From Streptosporangium violaceochromogenes (lineage in GTDB: Bacteria > Actinomycetota > Actinomycetes > Streptosporangiales > Streptosporangiaceae), in the NCBI RefSeq assembly GCF_014654615.1, contig NZ_BNBB01000005.1:1-64000 (forward strand): a stretch of 64,000 nt of DNA. The letters are read 5' to 3'. A program made the position numbers and the translations under genes. Below, one piece after another: positions 27,251-36,734 of the stretch. Positions within the stretch are counted from its first letter, which is position 1, and each line of letters starts with the position of its first letter. Under the pieces are notes generated by a model, which saw only the letters and a list, made by a program, of their open reading frames with translations, was not told the DNA's origin and did no database searches.

Positions 27251-28492
27251 TCAACCCTGGGAGATCGGCTGGAAGACGGACTCGAAGACCTTCTCCTCGG
27301 CCGCGGACAGCACCTTGAAGGAGCGCAGCCGTTCCATGTCCGACTCGGCGGGGAAGATCAGCGGGCTGCCGGCCATCCGCTCCAGTGACGCCTTCTCCTC
27401 GCCGGTGGCCTTGGCCGCGTCGGCGAGCACCAGGTCCTTGGTGGCGGGCACCGGGGTGATGTAGTTGACGGCCTCGACCAGCATCGTCGCGATCTTGGGC
27501 TGGTAGACGTAGTCCATCAGCGCCAGCGCGTCCACGGGGTTCTGCGCGGTCTTGGGGATGCACAGGTTGTCGGTCCAGATCGTGCCGCCCTCGCGGGGGA
27601 TCACGAACCTCAGGTCCTTGCCCTCGGCGACCTGCTGGAAGATGTCGCCCGACCAGGCCATGGTGATCCAGATGTCGCCCCGGGCGAGCGCGTCGACATA
27701 GTCGTTCTCGTAGTACTTGCGCACCAGACCGGCGTCGCGCTGCGCCTTGAGCCTCTCACCGGCCCTGCGCCAGTCGGCCTCCGTCGAGGCGTCCGGGTCG
27801 ACGCCCAGCGCGAACATCCCGAAGTTCGCGATCTCCTGGGTGTCGAGCATCATGCCGACCTTGCCCTTGTACCTGGGGTTCCACAGGTCCTCGACGCTCG
27901 TGACCTCGTCCACGTACTTGGGGTTGTAGGCGATGCCGGTCACGCCGACCATCCAGGGGACGGTGTGGGCGTTGCCCGGGTCCCAGATCGGGTTCTTGAC
28001 CTTCGGGGCCGCGTTGGCGGCGAAGTTCGGCAGCCGGGAGTGGTCCACCGGGACCAGGTAGCCCAGGTTGAGCGCCCGGGTGAGGTGGAGGCCGTTGGTC
28101 AGGACCATCACGTCGAAGCCGATGTCGTTGTTCGCGGCGAGCAGCGGCTGGATCTTGCCGAAGAAGGTGGGGTTGTCCTGGATGGCCTCCTGGTAGGAGA
28201 CCTTGATGCCGGTGTCGGCGGTGAACGCCTCCAGCGAGGGGTACCGCTTGCCGTCCTTGTCGATGTAGAGCGGCCAGTTGGCGAAGCGCAGGACGCCGTT
28301 CTTCTTGTGGGAGGCCCAGTAGGCGGCGACCGCGTCCTTCCGCGGCGGCGCGGCCTTCTTGCCCTGGACGCCGCAGCCGGCGAGGGCGAGGCCGGCGGCG
28401 GACAGCCCGGCCAGGCGCAGGGCGTCGCGCCTGCTGACCGAGCGGCTCTGCGTCATCCCCCGGAGGAGGGCGGGGTTCGTGCGAAGGTCCAT
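27251..28492 (-). CDS. potD: Polyamine-binding lipoprotein PotD
   Basis: 413 aa extracytoplasmic solute-binding protein. The N-terminus has a twin-arginine motif (SVSRRDALRLAG) followed by a lipobox LAGC, so it is probably exported folded and lipid-anchored. PotD/PotF-like features: LRFANWPLYID, YQEAIQDNPTFFGKIQP, WMVGVTGIAYNPKYV and SGDIFQQVAEGKDLRFVIPREGG. The start at 28492 has a GAGG site; a Met at codon 13 is an alternative. It delivers putrescine or spermidine to PotBC. Confidence 0.93.
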   Translation of the reverse strand: MDLRTNPALLRGMTQSRSVSRRDALRLAGLSAAGLALAGCGVQGKKAAPPRKDAVAAYWASHKKNGVLRFANWPLYIDKDGKRYPSLEAFTADTGIKVSYQEAIQDNPTFFGKIQPLLAANNDIGFDVMVLTNGLHLTRALNLGYLVPVDHSRLPNFAANAAPKVKNPIWDPGNAHTVPWMVGVTGIAYNPKYVDEVTSVEDLWNPRYKGKVGMMLDTQEIANFGMFALGVDPDASTEADWRRAGERLKAQRDAGLVRKYYENDYVDALARGDIWITMAWSGDIFQQVAEGKDLRFVIPREGGTIWTDNLCIPKTAQNPVDALALMDYVYQPKIATMLVEAVNYITPVPATKDLVLADAAKATGEEKASLERMAGSPLIFPAESDMERLRSFKVLSAAEEKVFESVFQPISQG

Positions 28493-28501
28493 GGGGGTCC
28501 T

Positions 28502-29656
28502 CTATCTCCCGATCGCGTACGAGTGACGTGGCTGCCACGACAGCCATACGGCGTCGCCGCGCTCGGCGGTGCTCGTGCTGTCAAGCGCGTTCTGCTGGAA
28601 GACGGTGACCTCGGCTCCGTCGGCGAGAGCGACCGTGTAGCTGTTGTAGAGGCCGAGGTAGACGACCTCGCGGACGGTGCCGCGCACCGCGCTGACCTCC
28701 CCCTCGGGCTCCTCGGCGGAGATCGTGATCTTCTCCGGGCGCACGGTGATCGTGAGGAGCTCCCCCTCGCGGCCCGGGCTCTCGGCCACCAGGACCCGGC
28801 TCTCCTGCCCCACCCGCAGTACGGCGCAGCCGGAGGCGACCCGGTCCACCACGCCCTTGAGCAGGTTGGAGGTGCCGATGAAGCCGGCCACGAACGCGGT
28901 GGCCGGACGCTCGTAGATCTCGCGGGGGGAGGCGAGCTGCTCGACCAGGCCGTCGTTCATCACGGCGATGCGGTCGCTCATGGTGAGCGCCTCGCTCTGG
29001 TCGTGGGTGACGTAGACGAAGGTGATGCCGACCTCGCGCTGGATCCGCTTGAGCTCGATCTGCATGGCCTGGCGGAGTTTGAGGTCCAGGGCGCCGAGCG
29101 GTTCGTCCAGCAGGAGCGCGCGGGGGTTGTTGACCAGGGCCCGGGCCAGCGCCACCCGCTGCTGCTGCCCCCCGGACATCTCCCGGGGGCGCCTCTTCTC
29201 CCGTCCGGCGAGATCCACGATCTCCAGCATCTCGCCGACGCGGCGCCTGATCTCGGCGCGGTCGACCTTTCTGCGTTTGAGGCCGAAGGCGACGTTCTCC
29301 CAGACGTTCATGTGGGGGAACAGCGCGTAGGACTGGAACACCATGTTCACGTCGCGCTTGTTGGGGGGGACGCCGGTGACGTCGTGGCCGTGCAGGCGCA
29401 CCGTGCCCCGCGACGGGTCCTCGAACCCGGCGATGACGCGCATGGTGGTGGTCTTGCCGCAGCCGGAGGGGCCGAGGAGCGAGAAGAACTCGCCCTCGGC
29501 GATGGTCAGGGTGACGCCCTTGACCGCCTGGACGACCTCCCCGTGGGCGAGGTATTCCTTGACGACTCCGTCGAGTTCGATGGCGGGCGCCGAGGAGGAG
29601 TCGCAGGTCGCGGCAACGGCCTCCGCGCCCGCCTGGGTTTGGGTCATACCAGGCAT
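28502..29656 (-). CDS. potA: Polyamine ABC transporter ATPase PotA
   Basis: 384 aa. Walker A GPSGCGKTT, Q-loop FQSYALFPHMNVWENV, signature MSGGQQQRVALARAL, Walker B LLLDEPLGALD, H-loop VYVTHDQSEAL, then a C-terminal TOBE domain (LLTITVRPEKITIS). All ATPase residues are intact. It lies between the dehydrogenase and potD genes with gaps of 16 and 9 bp. Confidence 0.95.
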   Translation of the reverse strand: MPGMTQTQAGAEAVAATCDSSSAPAIELDGVVKEYLAHGEVVQAVKGVTLTIAEGEFFSLLGPSGCGKTTTMRVIAGFEDPSRGTVRLHGHDVTGVPPNKRDVNMVFQSYALFPHMNVWENVAFGLKRRKVDRAEIRRRVGEMLEIVDLAGREKRRPREMSGGQQQRVALARALVNNPRALLLDEPLGALDLKLRQAMQIELKRIQREVGITFVYVTHDQSEALTMSDRIAVMNDGLVEQLASPREIYERPATAFVAGFIGTSNLLKGVVDRVASGCAVLRVGQESRVLVAESPGREGELLTITVRPEKITISAEEPEGEVSAVRGTVREVVYLGLYNSYTVALADGAEVTVFQQNALDSTSTAERGDAVWLSWQPRHSYAIGR

Positions 29657-29672
29657 ATCCCTTTGCTCGCGG

Positions 29673-31130
29673 CTATTCGCCGATGTAATGCATCACGTGC
29701 TTGACGCGGAGGTAGTCGTGCAGCCCGAAGACCGACAGGTCCTTGCCGTAGCCGGAGTGCTTGAAGCCTCCGTGCGGCATCTCGGACACGAACGGGATGT
29801 GGGTGTTGACCCACACCACGCCGAAGTCGAGACGCTTCGACATCCGCATCGCCCGGCCGTGGTCGGAGGTCCACACCGAGCTCGACAGGCCGTATCTGAC
29901 ACCGTTGGCCTTGGCCACCGCGTCGGCCTCGTCGGAGAAGGTCTGGACGGTGATGACCGGGCCGAAGACCTCGTTCTGCACCATCTCGTCGTCCTGGCGG
30001 AGACCGTCGACGACGGTGGGGGCGAAGAAGTAGCCCTTCTCGCCGACCCGGTGCCCCCCGGTCAGGACCTTGGCGTGGCCGGGGACCCGGCCGAGGAAGC
30101 CCGCGACGCGCTCCAGCTGGGCGGCGTTGTTGAGCGGGCCGTACAGGGCGTCCTTCTCGGACAGGTCGCCGGTCACGGTGCCGGCCGCGGCCCGGGTGAG
30201 CGCCGCGACGAACGCGTCGTGGACGTCCTCGTGTACCAGGACGCGGCAGGCCGCGGTGCAGTCCTGCCCGGCGTTGTACAGGCCCGCGACGGCGATCGCC
30301 TCGGCGGCGGCGCCGAGGTCCTTGACGTCGTCGAAGACGACGACCGGGGCCTTGCCGCCCAGCTCCAGGTGGACCCGCTTGAGGTCGTCGGCCGCCGACC
30401 TGGCCACGGCCATCCCGGCGCCGACCGAGCCGGTGATCGCGACCATCTGCGCGGCCGGGTGCCCCACCACCAGGGCGCCGGTCTCGCGGTCGCCGGCGAC
30501 GACGTTGAAGACGCCCTTCGGCAGGATCTCACCGATGATCTCGGCCAGCTTGACGGTGGAGGCCGGGGTGGTGTCGGAGGGCTTGAGCACGACGGTGTTG
30601 CCCGCGGCGAGCGCGGGGGCGATCTTCCAGACCGCCATCATCAGGGGGTAGTTCCAGGGCGTGACCTGGCCCACGACGCCGATCGGCTCGTGCCGGATGA
30701 CGGAGGTGTGGTCGGCGAGGAACTCGCCCGACGTCGGCCCCTCAAGGGTCCGCGCGGCGCCCGCGAAGAACCGGAAGTGGTCGGCCGCCACCGGGGTCTC
30801 GTCCTCGGCCATGCGGGCGACCGGCTTGCCGGTGTTACGGCACTCGGCCTCGTTCAGCTCATCGGCCCTGGCGTCGACGGCGTCGGCCACCTTGAGCAGG
30901 AGGCCGGCGCGTTCCCCCGGCGTCGTCCGACTCCAGGACGCGAAGGCGGCGGTCGCGGCGGCGTACGCCACGTCGACGTCCTCCGGGCCGGAGACGGGCG
31001 CCCGGAGGTACGCCTCGCCGGTGCAGGGGTCGACGACGTCGGAGAACCGGCCGCTCCTGGCGTCCACGAGCTCCCCGTTGACATAGTTGCGCAAGCGGGC
31101 GAGTTCAAGATTCTCAACCGGCGTGGTCAC
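29673..31130 (-). CDS. Gamma-aminobutyraldehyde-type dehydrogenase
   Basis: 485 aa ALDH, first gene of the polyamine operon. Motifs: VTPWNYPLMMAVWKIAPALAAG, ITGSVGAGMAVA, LELGGKAPVVVF and catalytic Cys in NAGQDCTAACR, as in PatD/YdcW-type aminobutyraldehyde dehydrogenases. The GTG at 31130 follows AGGAGG with ideal spacing, so it is preferred to the ATG five codons upstream. It would convert the aldehyde from putrescine breakdown to GABA. Confidence 0.9.
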   Translation of the reverse strand: MTTPVENLELARLRNYVNGELVDARSGRFSDVVDPCTGEAYLRAPVSGPEDVDVAYAAATAAFASWSRTTPGERAGLLLKVADAVDARADELNEAECRNTGKPVARMAEDETPVAADHFRFFAGAARTLEGPTSGEFLADHTSVIRHEPIGVVGQVTPWNYPLMMAVWKIAPALAAGNTVVLKPSDTTPASTVKLAEIIGEILPKGVFNVVAGDRETGALVVGHPAAQMVAITGSVGAGMAVARSAADDLKRVHLELGGKAPVVVFDDVKDLGAAAEAIAVAGLYNAGQDCTAACRVLVHEDVHDAFVAALTRAAAGTVTGDLSEKDALYGPLNNAAQLERVAGFLGRVPGHAKVLTGGHRVGEKGYFFAPTVVDGLRQDDEMVQNEVFGPVITVQTFSDEADAVAKANGVRYGLSSSVWTSDHGRAMRMSKRLDFGVVWVNTHIPFVSEMPHGGFKHSGYGKDLSVFGLHDYLRVKHVMHYIGE

Positions 31131-31199
31131 CGTCGACCTCCTCAAGGCGTCGGGGTTGAGTTGTCGCGACTCTTACAGAGCAAAGGCCCTAAGACAAGG

Positions 31200-31235
31200 G
31201 ATTTCGTTGTTAATATACCAAATTGCTACGAAATC
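31200..31235. promoter_or_regulatory. Dyad operator in divergent pot/lrp promoter region
   Basis: GATTTCGT (31200-31207) and ACGAAATC (31228-31235) are perfect inverted arms around a 20-bp AT-rich centre. A TTGACA hexamer (31238-31243) directed at the regulator gene follows by two bases. Position between the operon and a divergent Lrp/AsnC gene suggests that protein's binding site. Confidence 0.65.
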
Positions 31236-31325
31236 GCTTGACAGAGGCAGGAGAACTGACAGCATGTCGCACCGGAGCCGCAACAGGGCGGCGCCGGAGA
31301 CGCCACACGACGCCAGGGAGCGCGG

Positions 31326-31817
31326 ATGACGACGCCACCCAAGGTACGCCGCGAAAACGCAAAGTCCGGCCAGGTCGTCCTCGACGAGATCTCCAAACAG
31401 ATCATCGAGCAGCTCCAGGCGGACGGCCGCAAGCCGTACGCCGCCATCGGGAAGGCCGTGGGCCTGTCGGAGGCCGCCGTACGCCAGCGGGTCCAGCGCC
31501 TGCTCGACGGCGGCGTCATGCAGATCGTCGCCGTCACCGACCCGCTGACCCTGGGCTTCCACCGCCAGGCCATGATCGGCATCAAGTGCGAGGGCGACCT
31601 GGAGACCGTGGCCGACAAGCTGTCCGCCATCAAGGAGATCGACTACGTCGTGCTGACCGCCGGATCGGTGGACATCATGGTCGAGACGGTCTGCGAGAGC
31701 GACCAGCACCTGCTGGAGATCCTCGGCAAGATCCGGTCCATCCCCACGGTCCGCGCCACCGAGACGTTCGTCTACCTCAAGCTCCACAAACAGACCTACT
31801 CCTGGGGCACCCGCTGA
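31326..31817 (+). CDS. Lrp/AsnC family regulator of the polyamine operon
   Basis: 163 aa. N-terminal HTH (about 18-68: LDEISKQIIEQLQADGRK, then VGLSEAAVRQRVQRLLDGGV) and C-terminal ligand-binding RAM domain (IGIKCEGDLETVADKLS, VVLTAGSVDIMVET). The divergent placement from the dehydrogenase/pot genes and the shared operator support local and autogenous control. Ligand could be a polyamine or GABA-type amino acid; that is inference. Confidence 0.92.
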   Translation: MTTPPKVRRENAKSGQVVLDEISKQIIEQLQADGRKPYAAIGKAVGLSEAAVRQRVQRLLDGGVMQIVAVTDPLTLGFHRQAMIGIKCEGDLETVADKLSAIKEIDYVVLTAGSVDIMVETVCESDQHLLEILGKIRSIPTVRATETFVYLKLHKQTYSWGTR

Positions 31818-32064
31818 CCCCCGCCACCGGGCCCCCCACGAGTCCTTCCGCCATGTCGCTCTGCGACCACGTACGGTTGCGCCGTCCAGCACGAAGCCTG
31901 CGGCCACTCCGCGCGGACCCGGTATGAGACCGGTACGGCGGCGCGGCCTTCCCCGTGCCCGCGCCGCCGTACCCATCGGAGCTCCCCGGCGAGAGCCGTC
32001 CTTCCTTATCAGGACAGAGAGAACACCGGCCGCGAAAAGGACGATCAAGGTAGGGTTGGCCGTC

Positions 32065-32775
32065 ATGCGGCTCTCCGAGGTGTGCTTCCGCTACTCCCGC
32101 CGGGGTCCCTGGGTTCTGCGGGACGTCGAGCTGACGCTCCGTCCCGGCTCCGTCGTCGAGGTCACCGGCCGCAACGGGGCGGGAAAGTCCACGCTGCTGC
32201 GGCTGCTGGCCGGGATCGTCCCGCCATCGCGGGGAACGATCTCCGAGCGGCCCCGGACCGTCGGCTACGCCCCCGACGTCTTCCCCGCGGACCAGCCGTT
32301 CACGGTTACGGCCTACCTCACCCACCTGGCGCGGATCCGCGGCGTCCGTTCCGGGGCGATCGGCCCCCTGGCTGCCCGGCTGGACGCCACCCCCCTGCTG
32401 GAGCGGCGCCTGGGGGACCTGTCCAAGGGCAGCGCCCAGAAGGTCGGGCTGATCCAGGCGCTCCTGACCCCGCCGGGCCTGCTGATCCTGGACGAACCCT
32501 TCGCCGGGCTGGACGCCCAAACCCGCCGTGAGCTCCCCGAGATCATCGGTGAGATCGCGGCGGGTGGCGGAACGATCGTGGTGAGCGACCACCAGAACCG
32601 GCTGGAGAACTTCCCCGGCGCCGACCACTGGCTGGTCGGCGCCGGCGGGGTGGACGCGGAGACCGGGCGAGGGCCCCGGCAGGTGGTCATCGAGGTGCTC
32701 GTGGACGCCGAGCGGGCCGAGGAGGTCGAACGCAAGCTCCGGGCGGACGGCCACACCACCCGGCGGACCGGATGA
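32065..32775 (+). CDS. ABC transporter ATP-binding protein
   Basis: 236 aa. Walker A GRNGAGKST and Walker B LLILDEPFAGLD are intact. The signature motif is degenerate (LSKGSAQKVGLIQALL instead of LSGGQ), common in ABC-2 type exporters. The ATG at 32065 is preferred; the frame opens at 31924. A permease gene follows after 92 bp. Positions 31818-32064 contain no other gene. Confidence 0.85.
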   Translation: MRLSEVCFRYSRRGPWVLRDVELTLRPGSVVEVTGRNGAGKSTLLRLLAGIVPPSRGTISERPRTVGYAPDVFPADQPFTVTAYLTHLARIRGVRSGAIGPLAARLDATPLLERRLGDLSKGSAQKVGLIQALLTPPGLLILDEPFAGLDAQTRRELPEIIGEIAAGGGTIVVSDHQNRLENFPGADHWLVGAGGVDAETGRGPRQVVIEVLVDAERAEEVERKLRADGHTTRRTG

Positions 32776-32867
32776 CGCCCCGCGCGCCCGCCGGGTCGTC
32801 CCGCAAGGCCCCGCCCCCGTCCGGCCACGCCCCGGGACCGGGCTCGACACCTGACCAGGAGAGGTGA

Positions 32868-33539
32868 ATGCTCCCCCTCGTCTGCTTCAAGCTCGCCGCC
32901 TACACGCGGTCGCACCGCCTTCTCCAGCCGATGATCGCCCTTTTCGTGATGCTGGTCGTCTTCTACTCGTCGCCGATCCCGCAGGGTAAGGAGCTCACGT
33001 CCTACGGTGACTCGGCCGGGCTGCTCATCCTCGTCTTCGCCTGGGCCGCCCGCGGCCTGCTCGACACCGAACCACCGACGCAACGCCTGATCTCGATGAC
33101 GGCCGCCGGCCGGCCGATCCGGGAGATCGGGGCCGGGCTGCTCGCCGCGCTCGCCGTCAACCTCGGTCTCGCGGCGATCGCCCTCGGGCTCCCCCTGCTC
33201 CACGGCTTCGCCGCCATGCCGTCCATCGGCGACCTGCTGCGCGGCGCCGCCCTGCACCTGCTCGGCCTGGGCGCCGGAACCGCCCTGGGCGCGCTGACCA
33301 GCAGGCCGATCATGCCCTCTCCGGCCGTCTCCCTGCTGGCGCTGTTCGGCGGCTACCTGGCGATGCTCCTGATCAGCCTCACCCCGGTGGGCGCGCTCAC
33401 GGTGCCGATCACGCGGTGGATGCGCGCGGCCAACACCGGCACCCTTGACGCGGCCCTGATTCCGCTCACCGCCGCGACGCTCTTCTGGGGCGCGCTGGGA
33501 ACCGCCGCCTACGTACGGCTGCGCCGTACCCGCCCCTGA
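32868..33539 (+). CDS. ABC-2 type membrane permease, putative
   Basis: 223 aa with six hydrophobic segments and short loops, no recognisable catalytic motif. Its ATG has GGAGAGG immediately upstream, and it follows an ABC ATPase on the same strand, so it is most likely that ATPase's membrane partner. Substrate unknown. Confidence 0.65.
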   Translation: MLPLVCFKLAAYTRSHRLLQPMIALFVMLVVFYSSPIPQGKELTSYGDSAGLLILVFAWAARGLLDTEPPTQRLISMTAAGRPIREIGAGLLAALAVNLGLAAIALGLPLLHGFAAMPSIGDLLRGAALHLLGLGAGTALGALTSRPIMPSPAVSLLALFGGYLAMLLISLTPVGALTVPITRWMRAANTGTLDAALIPLTAATLFWGALGTAAYVRLRRTRP

Positions 33540-33542
33540 TCG

Positions 33543-33569
33543 CGCCCCGAGCGCTCCCGAGCCGGGGCG
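33543..33569. terminator. Short hairpin between convergent genes
   Basis: CGCCCCG (33543-33549) pairs with CGGGGCG (33563-33569) between the permease stop and the rlmN stop. Confidence 0.4.
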
Positions 33570-33578
33570 TGACCGGGC

Positions 33579-34703
33579 CTACTCGGCGGCGGCGAGCTGG
33601 CCGCAGGCCCCGTCGATCTCGCGGCCCCGGGTGTCGCGGACGGTGACCGGGACGCCATGGAACTCCAGGCGGCGGACGAACGCCCGCTCGTCCTCGGGGC
33701 GGGAGGCCGTCCACTTCGAGCCGGGGGTCGGGTTGAGCGGGATCAGGTTGACGTGCACGAGCTTGTTCTTGATCAGGCGGCCCAGCAGGTCGGCCCGCCA
33801 CTCCTGGTCGTTGACGTCCTTGATCAGGGCGTACTCGATGGAGACACGGCGCCGGGTCGCGGCGGCGTACCCCCAGGCCGCGTCGAGGACCTCGGCGACC
33901 TTCCAGCGGGTGTTGATCGGCACCAGGGTGTCGCGGAGCTCGTCGTCGGGGGCGTGCAGGGAGACCGCCAGCGTGACCGGCAGGCCCTCGCCGGCGAGCC
34001 TGCCGATGGCGGGCACCAGGCCGACCGTGGAGACGGTGACCCCCCGGGCGGAGATGCCCAGGCCGTGCGGGGCGGGCTCGACCAGCCGGCGTACGGCGCC
34101 GACCACCGCCTTGTAGTTGGCCAGCGGCTCGCCCATGCCCATGAAGACCACGTTGCCGACGCGGCCGGGGCCGCCGGGGACCTCGTTCGCCGCCAGAGCC
34201 CTGGCTCCGGCGACGACCTGCTCGACGATCTCGGCGGTGCTCATGTTGCGGGTGAGCCCCGCCTGGCCGGTGGCGCAGAACGGGCAGTTCATCCCGCAGC
34301 CGGCCTGGGAGGAGACGCACATGGTGGTGCGGTCGGAATAGCGCATGAGGACGGACTCCACCAGCGCGCCGTCGAACAGCCGCCACAGCGTCTTGCGGGT
34401 GGTGCCGCCGTCGGTCGTCTGCTCCCTGACCGAGGTCAGCAGGCGGGGAAACAGCGCGGCGGTGAACCTCTCCCTGGACGCCGCCGGCAGGTCCGTCATG
34501 AGCTCGGGGTCGCCGTTGAGCCTCTCGAAGTAGTGGCGGGAGAGCTGGTCGGCCCGGAACGGCTTCTCCCCCAGCTCGGCGACGACCGCACGACGCTCGG
34601 CCATGGTGAGGTCGGCCAGATGGCGCGCGGGTTTCGCCCGGCGAGGCGCCACAAAAGTGAGCTGGCCGGGAGCGGGGGCCCCGGTCGGGCGGGCGGTCGA
34701 CAC
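33579..34703 (-). CDS. rlmN: 23S rRNA (adenine2503-C2)-methyltransferase RlmN
   Basis: 374 aa radical-SAM enzyme. The cluster motif [17 protein letters not shown] holds the three cysteines that bind the 4Fe-4S cluster, with [10 protein letters not shown] and the [11 protein letters not shown] and PINTRWK regions typical of RlmN. It methylates A2503 of 23S rRNA and A37 of some tRNAs. The GTG at 34703 with GAGAAGG upstream is preferred to the ATG 13 codons earlier. Normal neighbour of cdsA-frr in actinobacteria. Confidence 0.95.
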   Translation of the reverse strand: MSTARPTGAPAPGQLTFVAPRRAKPARHLADLTMAERRAVVAELGEKPFRADQLSRHYFERLNGDPELMTDLPAASRERFTAALFPRLLTSVREQTTDGGTTRKTLWRLFDGALVESVLMRYSDRTTMCVSSQAGCGMNCPFCATGQAGLTRNMSTAEIVEQVVAGARALAANEVPGGPGRVGNVVFMGMGEPLANYKAVVGAVRRLVEPAPHGLGISARGVTVSTVGLVPAIGRLAGEGLPVTLAVSLHAPDDELRDTLVPINTRWKVAEVLDAAWGYAAATRRRVSIEYALIKDVNDQEWRADLLGRLIKNKLVHVNLIPLNPTPGSKWTASRPEDERAFVRRLEFHGVPVTVRDTRGREIDGACGQLAAAE

Positions 34704-34761
34704 GTCCAAAGCCTTCTCTCGACGGTTACGCGAATACTCCAAGCGGTGCTCGCCGCTGCTC

Positions 34762-34767
34762 TAGAGT
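34762..34767 (+). promoter_or_regulatory. -10 box giving near-leaderless SUFU transcript
   Basis: TAGAGT ends eight bases before the SUFU-domain gene's ATG, with no ribosome site between. This fits leaderless initiation, common in actinobacteria. No clear -35 is seen. Confidence 0.4.
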
Positions 34768-34775
34768 CCAGAAGT

Positions 34776-35858
34776 ATGGTGACAATCCGCTCCACGGGCG
34801 AGCGGGGAGACGGCGTCGAGGTCGTGCTCACCGACGTCAATCCCTACGGAAGCCGCACCCTGGTGGTCGAGTGCGATGAGACCTCGTCGGTAGCTTACCT
34901 GTGCGGGCCCGGGGGCACGGTCCACGGAGCCGTGTGGCTGGCCAACCACGGCCCGGCGCCCGAGGCCCCCCTCCCCGGCCGCCTCGAATCCGGGCTGCCC
35001 CCGGTCGCGCCCCGGGCCGGCACCCGGCATCCCGCCGGCAGACCACCGCTGGGCGAGCTGCGGACGCTGTGGTTCGAGGAGGGGGACGGCGTCGCCCTGT
35101 ACGAGGGCGGCGAGTTGCTGGCGGTCATCCCGGGCTGGGCCGACATGGGAAGGGGCATGCCCGGCTACTCCCGCGACGCGGTGGGCGAATGGCCGTTCGC
35201 CTGGTCACTGCGGGAGGCGCTGGAGGGCCTGGACCCCCGCCTGAACAAGGCGCGGGCCTACTGGGACTGGCGCAGCGGTGACGGCTCCTGGGTGACGTTC
35301 CAGCAGTTCGTGATGGGCCACCTGGACCGGACCGTCGGGAGCGCGGGCCGTTTCTGGGACGCCGGAGGCAAGCGGATGCCCACGGTCGGCATCACCGAAC
35401 GGCCGCCGGAGGGGGAACGGGAGTACACCGTCCTGTCCTCGGTCGGGATGAGCTGCCAGCGGATGCCCACCGTGGAGCAGTACATCGAACGGCCGGAGGC
35501 CCACGCCCGTGTGGAGCTCGCCGTCGTGACCTCTGGGGACGCGCGCGAGGCGGCCCGTCTCTTCCTCTGGCTGAGCCAGTACCCCTGGCACTCGGTCACC
35601 TGGCTGGGCCACGGGCACACCGCGAAGTGGTACCACCGGCCCGAGACGTTCCCGCTCGGCTCCGCCTACAGCGGCGTGATCATGCTGACCGGGCTGCCGG
35701 GCCTGCCCGACCTGTCGGGTTTCACCTTCGGCGGGGACGCCGTGCAGTGGCTCTGGACGGTTCCGGTCACGGCCGAGGAACTCCGTCTGACCGCCGAGTC
35801 CGGTTATCAGGCGGTGCTCCCGCGCCTGTCGCTCGCCCGCCTCACACGAGGAGTGTGA
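34776..35858 (+). CDS. Suppressor-of-fused (SUFU) domain protein
   Basis: 360 aa, no signal peptide or membrane segment. The C-terminal half (REYTVLSSVGMSCQRMP, LFLWLSQYPWHSVTWLGHGHT, SAYSGVIMLTGLPG) matches the bacterial SUFU domain; the N-terminal 140 residues are unrecognised. Bacterial SUFU proteins have been proposed as immunity proteins in polymorphic toxin systems, but no toxin gene is adjacent. The gene overlaps cdsA tail-to-tail by 17 bp. Confidence 0.75.
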   Translation: MVTIRSTGERGDGVEVVLTDVNPYGSRTLVVECDETSSVAYLCGPGGTVHGAVWLANHGPAPEAPLPGRLESGLPPVAPRAGTRHPAGRPPLGELRTLWFEEGDGVALYEGGELLAVIPGWADMGRGMPGYSRDAVGEWPFAWSLREALEGLDPRLNKARAYWDWRSGDGSWVTFQQFVMGHLDRTVGSAGRFWDAGGKRMPTVGITERPPEGEREYTVLSSVGMSCQRMPTVEQYIERPEAHARVELAVVTSGDAREAARLFLWLSQYPWHSVTWLGHGHTAKWYHRPETFPLGSAYSGVIMLTGLPGLPDLSGFTFGGDAVQWLWTVPVTAEELRLTAESGYQAVLPRLSLARLTRGV

Positions 35859-36666
35859 GCAGCGCCCACACCGGGACCAGCGTGGCCAGCAGCGAGTCAA
35901 GGCGGTCCATCAGGCCTCCGTGGCCCGGCAGCAGGCTCCCCATGTCCTTGACACCGAGATCCCGCTTGATCACCGACTCGACAAGGTCGCCGAGCGTGGC
36001 GAAGACCGCCACGACCGCGCCGATCAGCACGCCCTTCCAGACGGCGCCGTCCAGCAGCCAGGCCACCAGCCAGCCTCCCGCCGCCATGCACGCCAGCGCC
36101 GAGCCCGCGAACCCCTCCCAGGTCTTCTTGGGGCTGATCAGCGGGGACATCCTGTGCCTGCCGAAGGAGATCCCGGCGAAATACCCGCCGATGTCGCTGG
36201 CGACGGTGACGGCGATGAAGACGATCACCCGGTCGGCGCCGTGGAGCGGGTCGGCCAGCAGCAGTGCCACGAACCCGGCGAGCATCGAGGGGTAGACCGC
36301 GACCAGGACGGTGACGGAGACGTCGCGGACGTAGTCTTCGGCACCCCGGAACATCCGCCAGACCATCAGCACGAGCACCGTCGTGGCGAAGACACCCAGC
36401 AGCCAGGCGGGCCCGCCCCAGTAGGCTCCGCAGATCATGGCGGCCATCCCGGCCAGGACCGGGATCACCGGGACGTCGATGCCCCTGGTCGCGAACGACC
36501 TGACCAGCTCCGTCACGCCGATGCCCACCGCCGCGATCAGCACGGCCAGGAAAAGCACCTTGGCGAAGTAGAGGGAGCCGATGATGACCGCTCCCAGGCC
36601 GACACCCACCGCGATCGCGACGGGAAGGTTCCGGCCGGTACGGCTACCGCCCGCCGCAGATTCCAA
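35842..36666 (-). CDS. cdsA: Phosphatidate cytidylyltransferase CdsA
   Basis: 274 aa with about eight membrane segments. The C-terminal CDP-diglyceride synthetase signature is complete (SVIKRDLGVKDMGSLLPGHG, then GLMDRLDSL). It makes CDP-diacylglycerol from CTP and phosphatidate for phospholipid synthesis. It lies directly downstream of frr. Confidence 0.96.
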   Translation of the reverse strand: MESAAGGSRTGRNLPVAIAVGVGLGAVIIGSLYFAKVLFLAVLIAAVGIGVTELVRSFATRGIDVPVIPVLAGMAAMICGAYWGGPAWLLGVFATTVLVLMVWRMFRGAEDYVRDVSVTVLVAVYPSMLAGFVALLLADPLHGADRVIVFIAVTVASDIGGYFAGISFGRHRMSPLISPKKTWEGFAGSALACMAAGGWLVAWLLDGAVWKGVLIGAVVAVFATLGDLVESVIKRDLGVKDMGSLLPGHGGLMDRLDSLLATLVPVWALLTLLV

Positions 36667-36734
36667 GGGGTCCCACTCTCATACACGAAACCCCCGTCCC
36701 GCACGGAGGGTCCGCGCGGGACAAGGGTCACGGC

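Noticed and set aside
27965-29704. 579-codon open frame on the plus strand
   Set aside because: Runs antisense through potD and potA, both of which carry complete family motifs.
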